Of a DNA stretch of 64,000 nucleotides, positions 60,634-64,000 are shown in pieces. A model generated the notes under the pieces. The model saw only the letters and a list, made by a program, of their open reading frames with translations, was not told where the DNA came from and searched no databases. Made by a program: the position numbers and the translations under genes. Every line of letters begins with the position of its first letter. The first letter of the stretch is position 1. The DNA is taken from NCBI GenBank assembly GCA_025890175.1, contig JANPYM010000013.1, positions 666,892 to 730,891 on the forward strand, in the 5' to 3' direction. Source of the DNA: Ciborinia camelliae. Its lineage: Eukaryota > Ascomycota > Leotiomycetes > Helotiales > Sclerotiniaceae.

Positions 60634-62741
60634 TGTTGCGAGTCCGATGAGCTACTAGCTAGTTTTCATAAGTAGTGTCGCGTGTTTTGGATGATTATCT
60701 GAAGATAGGGGTTAGAAGAGATGCGATGAAATGTCATGGAAGTGAGCAGATGGGAAATGGATGGATGAAGCAGGTAGGTAAGTAAATAGAGCTAAAACAC
60801 CGATAGCACAAAGAGTCTCGTGGGAAGGTCTTAAAAGTAAGACCCTTTGCGCATCGGGAATGATGGCATGACACTCACTCATTCAGGCACGAGATACAAT
60901 GCTATTATTGCGAATTAAGTTTATTCACTCGGAAAAATCCTGATTATATCCAACAGAGAGTATGGAATGGGCAGAAGAAGGTAAAGGGAAGTAAAATTGA
61001 GGTATTTACAAATATAGATAACCTCATAATTCATGATTATGGAAAAGTGTGGCGGATCTGATGCAGGGCACGACAAATAGTTTTGCGCTGTTGCATGTGA
61101 AGCGATATGGATGCCGATGTAGACACCGATGTAGACACCGACTTAACTTAATTCAGAGGTTGAGGGCATTTAAATCATACCATCCATACATAGGTAGGTA
61201 CCTTTCTTTTCCACTTTACTTTCAAGTTACTAGGTAGTTGATTGAGTTGTGCGGAGATGTGTGTTGTTGTGCCTCCGCTCTGCAGAAATGGTTGCGCCAG
61301 CAAATACAATCTCCAGCTATCTTATCGATAAGCTGATTGTAAGAACTACTCGGTACTGTTACTCGTACCTTAGAGTTAGAGCTATAGAGAATGGAGAATA
61401 GAGAGTGACGATCTTCTGTACCTACTTTTAAGGTTTAATTTATATTTATTTATATTCTTTTTAAATAACAATAACCTTTTTAATAATAATAATAATAATA
61501 ATAATATACACAGGGGCTTATCTCATATATCTACTGGGTAGTTACAAGCTTTGTATAATCTATTCAGGCTGGAGGATATAGAGATAACCTAGTTTCCAAG
61601 AAAGCTTACTGTTCCCGGTGATGGATTCATGGATGCCATGGACCGCGGCTAACGGGAAATCAGCTGCTCAATTTTCGGATCAACAATAGGTTAGGTTAGG
61701 TAAGGTGGCAATCTTAGTCAGCTAGCTGCTAGACCCTTTTGATTTGTATGAGAATGGAGGGACTGTAACTAGAACAAAGGTAGGACAGATCACAAGGCAA
61801 TAATGGACACCTGGACATTCAAAGGTTCAATATATATGATTCTTTTGATGAAATAGGTATGGTGACAGAAATAAGGTGGAAGCTAAAAGGGACGGGAACA
61901 TATGCTAGCTACCGTTGAACCACCTGGGCACACTAGGTATATCCCGAATGCTTAGTAATCAACCCCTACTACTGTGACATCGAAGGTACAGGGTACAGGT
62001 ACAGGTACAGGTACAGGTACAGTGATGCGCTTTGGCTTTGAAACAACCAATAATGTTTATTTAAGTGAGTCTGTACCTACCTACATAGTACCTAGCTTTG
62101 ACGAATGTCCAATTCAAGATTTAAGTACAGTATATATGAGGAGCAGAAGGATCAATTTCATCTATTACCAAAAAAATGAATAATGAGATCTTCAGGAGTA
62201 TGTTGCCCAACTGTGATATAATTATTGTACCTGCTGTATCATATTACTAATAAAGATTCGCTGAATTCACGAATTCACTTAAAACAGCTGAGAAGAGAAT
62301 CCTCTCGAAATTTCTAGGGGAGTTGCCGACCGTACCGTCCCGTACAATGGTGGCTGTGTCGTGTTGCTTTGTAATTCATTGTGATTGGTTGCACTGACTC
62401 ACGTGGTTCATTAGTTCATTTCATTTTTGTGAGCGGGGAAATTGTCTTTTTCGCTTTGTCAAACCCGTCAAACCCGTCAACAAATCAATTGGATCCATCA
62501 ATTGAAAGAGAGCTTTTTTCAGTTACCCATACCTCCAGCAATTACCAAAGTACAACTCCGAAATCTTTAATAAGAATCATCTCGCCACCAGAATTCCAAC
62601 TTCAAATCCTGCAAGTATCGCATCATCGCATCATTGCATCACTGCACAAGTTATTATCACAATCAACTTCTCAACTTTCGACTCTTACTCAAATTTATCT
62701 CAAAACCCTTCACACCGCAAAACTGGCAATTTTCGAGAACA
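60634..62741. other. Divergent intergenic region between Yippee and antizyme genes
   Basis: No gene seen. Holds an ATA trinucleotide run (about 61480-61505), a short TAGGT/TTAGG stretch (61688-61703), and a GGTACA hexanucleotide array (61985-62022). The last ~350 bp is probably the antizyme promoter and 5' leader. Confidence 0.5.
61985..62022. repeat. (GGTACA)n microsatellite
   Basis: About six units of GGTACA with one extra G after the first. Confidence 0.9.
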
Positions 62742-63706
62742 ATGGCTCCAAGTATGAAAAATAATAGTAGTAGTAGTAGTAATTGTGGCGGCGAGGTAGT
62801 TAGCACTCAAGCCAACGTCCTCGCCAGCTGCTATATCGTCGATTCTTCCGGTCGTCTTTCTGGATTCCATTATTCCACCACCGGCGCTGGCGGGTAAGTT
62901 TCCCCTATTTCCGCTCGAACCAACCCAACATTCGCATACCTATCTACACGAATACTAACATTTTTCAACAGGGCAAAGTGGTATCCCTGAGGTCCGCTCA
63001 GGGTCAATTTCCCCTCCGTCAAGTCCCCCTCTTGCGGCCTTGACTTCTGCCAACGAATTCGCATTCATGAATAATTCTTCAAAGAAACGAGATGTGCGAG
63101 GCAGAACCACAAGCCGCAAAGAGGGGGCAGCGTACACCATCCGGGAAGAGTGTGAGAGGCTCTTCTGCGAGAACATGAAAACCATTTTTCTTGGTGAAGA
63201 AGGAAATGCTAGTAATGACTCAAACGTGATGGGTGCGGACACGTATTCAAGTCTTGACGATGATGTGGATACGCATGATAACTACTTTGGTAACATCAAA
63301 TCGGGCCATGCAATCGATGCTTGGGTCGAGATCTGGGACTATACCGGAGGATGCAGTTTTCGAGGATTTGTTGGCGGGAATGGAGATGAGAAAACTCTTT
63401 TTACGTTCTTTGACAGTTCAGTCATTGGACGGGATTTAAAACAGGGGTAAGGATATCACTTTTATTTTAACCACGATTTATGTTGCTAATGGCTATAGAC
63501 TTATGTCAATCATTGAACTTGCGGATGAAGTTTTCGCACTCTCGCAAATGGTTATCTGTGTCGATCAATCGATTCCTGAAAGAGATAGTTCATCGTTTCT
63601 TAAGAGTCTTCGTTGGGTCGGATTCGAATTGACAACATTGGACATGTGGTCGCATCAACTGGACACCACGAGCAACAAATGGTTATTGATGGGATTGGAG
63701 ATATGA
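62742..63706 (+). CDS. Ornithine decarboxylase antizyme (needs +1 ribosomal frameshift)
   Basis: Three exons: 62742-62893, 62972-63446, 63499-63706 (introns 78 and 52 nt). ORF1 runs from ATG 62742 through SSNCGGEVV, VLASCYIVDSSGRLSGFHY and ends ...AKWYP-stop at TGA 62988-62990. Skipping T62988 joins CCC (Pro) to GAGGTCCGC and opens ORF2, which runs to TGA 63704-63706; the product is 277 aa. ORF2 carries the fungal antizyme core: IDAWVEIWDYTGG, FRGFV, LFTFFDSSVIGRDLK, IELADEVFALSQMVICVD, WVGFELTTLDMW, KWLLMGLEI. Antizyme binds ornithine decarboxylase, blocks it and delivers it to the proteasome, and represses polyamine uptake. Polyamines stimulate the frameshift, closing a feedback loop. The frame break here is a known property of the family, not a pseudogene. 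Confidence 0.93.
62985..62991 (+). promoter_or_regulatory. +1 programmed ribosomal frameshift site of antizyme
   Basis: CCC-TGA-G: the P-site codon CCC is followed by the ORF1 stop TGA. Antizyme genes use a slippery codon directly before UGA (UCC-UGA in animals, variants in fungi). The intron ends at 62971, only 14 nt upstream, so the site is assembled next to a splice junction. The downstream GGTCCGCTCAGGGTC could be a stimulatory element, which is inference. Confidence 0.85.
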
Positions 63707-64000
63707 GCAGTATTTGATTGATGAACGAATGGATGGATGGATTAAAAGGAACCAAAAAAAAGGTGCTAGGTGGATATATTCTTTAGGGCGTACGGTTGGT
63801 TGTACGAGCACTTTTCTGCAAACAAGTTGTTCATCGCCAGGGGTTCGTGGCGTGGTATCTACCTAGTAGTTTTCTCGATTGTTGGATGGACATCTACGAG
63901 GAAAGGGTGGGAAGCAGCTTTCTGGGTTTTATTCCTTTCTTTCTGGGGTTTTAATATGGATACGGACGGGGCATGCATTACCTTCTCAATTCAACATAGG
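63707..64000. other. 3' flank of antizyme
   Basis: Probable 3' untranslated region and start of the next intergenic space. No gene seen. Confidence 0.5.

Noticed and set aside
61688..61703. TTAGG-like run, possible telomeric repeat
   Set aside because: Only two or three short units, not TTAGGG, and located inside a normal intergenic region.
62988..62990. Antizyme in-frame TGA as evidence of a pseudogene or sequencing error
   Set aside because: The stop directly after a CCC codon with the conserved domain in the +1 frame is the normal programmed frameshift arrangement of antizyme genes.
1..64000. tRNA, rRNA, CRISPR arrays, autonomous transposons
   Set aside because: I looked by eye for tRNA B-box words (GGTTCGA), conserved rRNA blocks, regularly spaced direct repeats, and reverse transcriptase or transposase motifs and found none that held up. 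A tRNA scan and a repeat-library search would be decisive.

Overview
This window is nuclear DNA from a filamentous ascomycete. The genes carry short spliceosomal introns (mostly 50-110 nt) with GT...AG ends and CTAAC/CTGAC-like branch points. The families present are typical of plant-associated Pezizomycotina: tannase, GH3 glucosidase, RCR protein, HET remnant, HAD-type terpene cyclase, and antizyme with a frameshift. By general resemblance I lean towards Leotiomycetes (Sclerotiniaceae-like), but that is inference and cannot be proved from the window alone.

Layout. 0-9.3 kb: a secreted tannase/feruloyl-esterase (minus), a secreted GH3 beta-glucosidase (plus), and a frameshifted short-chain dehydrogenase. 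10.5-11.1 kb: a small RCR-type membrane protein. 14.7-15.7 kb: a five-exon small secreted protein with a Kex2-like site and four cysteines. 17.2-18.7 kb: a HAD-domain plus terpene-cyclase fusion with a DLDTT motif, of the drimane-synthase (AstC-like) kind. It is bracketed by two copies of a 17-bp repeat. 20.0-21.2 kb: repeat-rich DNA and a broken HET-domain gene. 22.5-27.1 kb: a 1446-aa DExH-box RNA helicase with a probable mitochondrial presequence and a 12-nt first coding exon. 27.5-30.3 kb: a cluster of decaying, fast-evolving genes of unknown function, one ending in a perfect 15-bp repeat array. 31.4-32.9 kb: an FAD-dependent amine-oxidase-like enzyme. 34.5-43.5 kb: mostly empty of recognisable genes.

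43.5-46.9 kb: a 1.69-kb segment appears twice on either side of a 10-N gap and almost certainly reflects two contig ends that overlap but were not merged. 46.7-48.7 kb: the mRNA 3'-end processing factor Mpe1 (DWNN, zinc knuckle, RING-like). 49.9-57.1 kb: minus-strand orphan ORFs, several apparently degenerate. 59.6-60.6 kb: a Yippee-domain zinc protein interrupted by a 1-nt frameshift at a homopolymer. 62.7-63.7 kb: ornithine decarboxylase antizyme with its +1 programmed ribosomal frameshift site (CCC-TGA) readable in the DNA.

The genes do not form an obvious pathway or cluster. The strongest biology is the antizyme frameshift and the HAD/terpene-cyclase fusion. The strongest technical observation is the unmerged contig overlap. 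Its single difference, a C7/C6 homopolymer, warns that 1-nt homopolymer frameshifts in this assembly may be sequencing errors.
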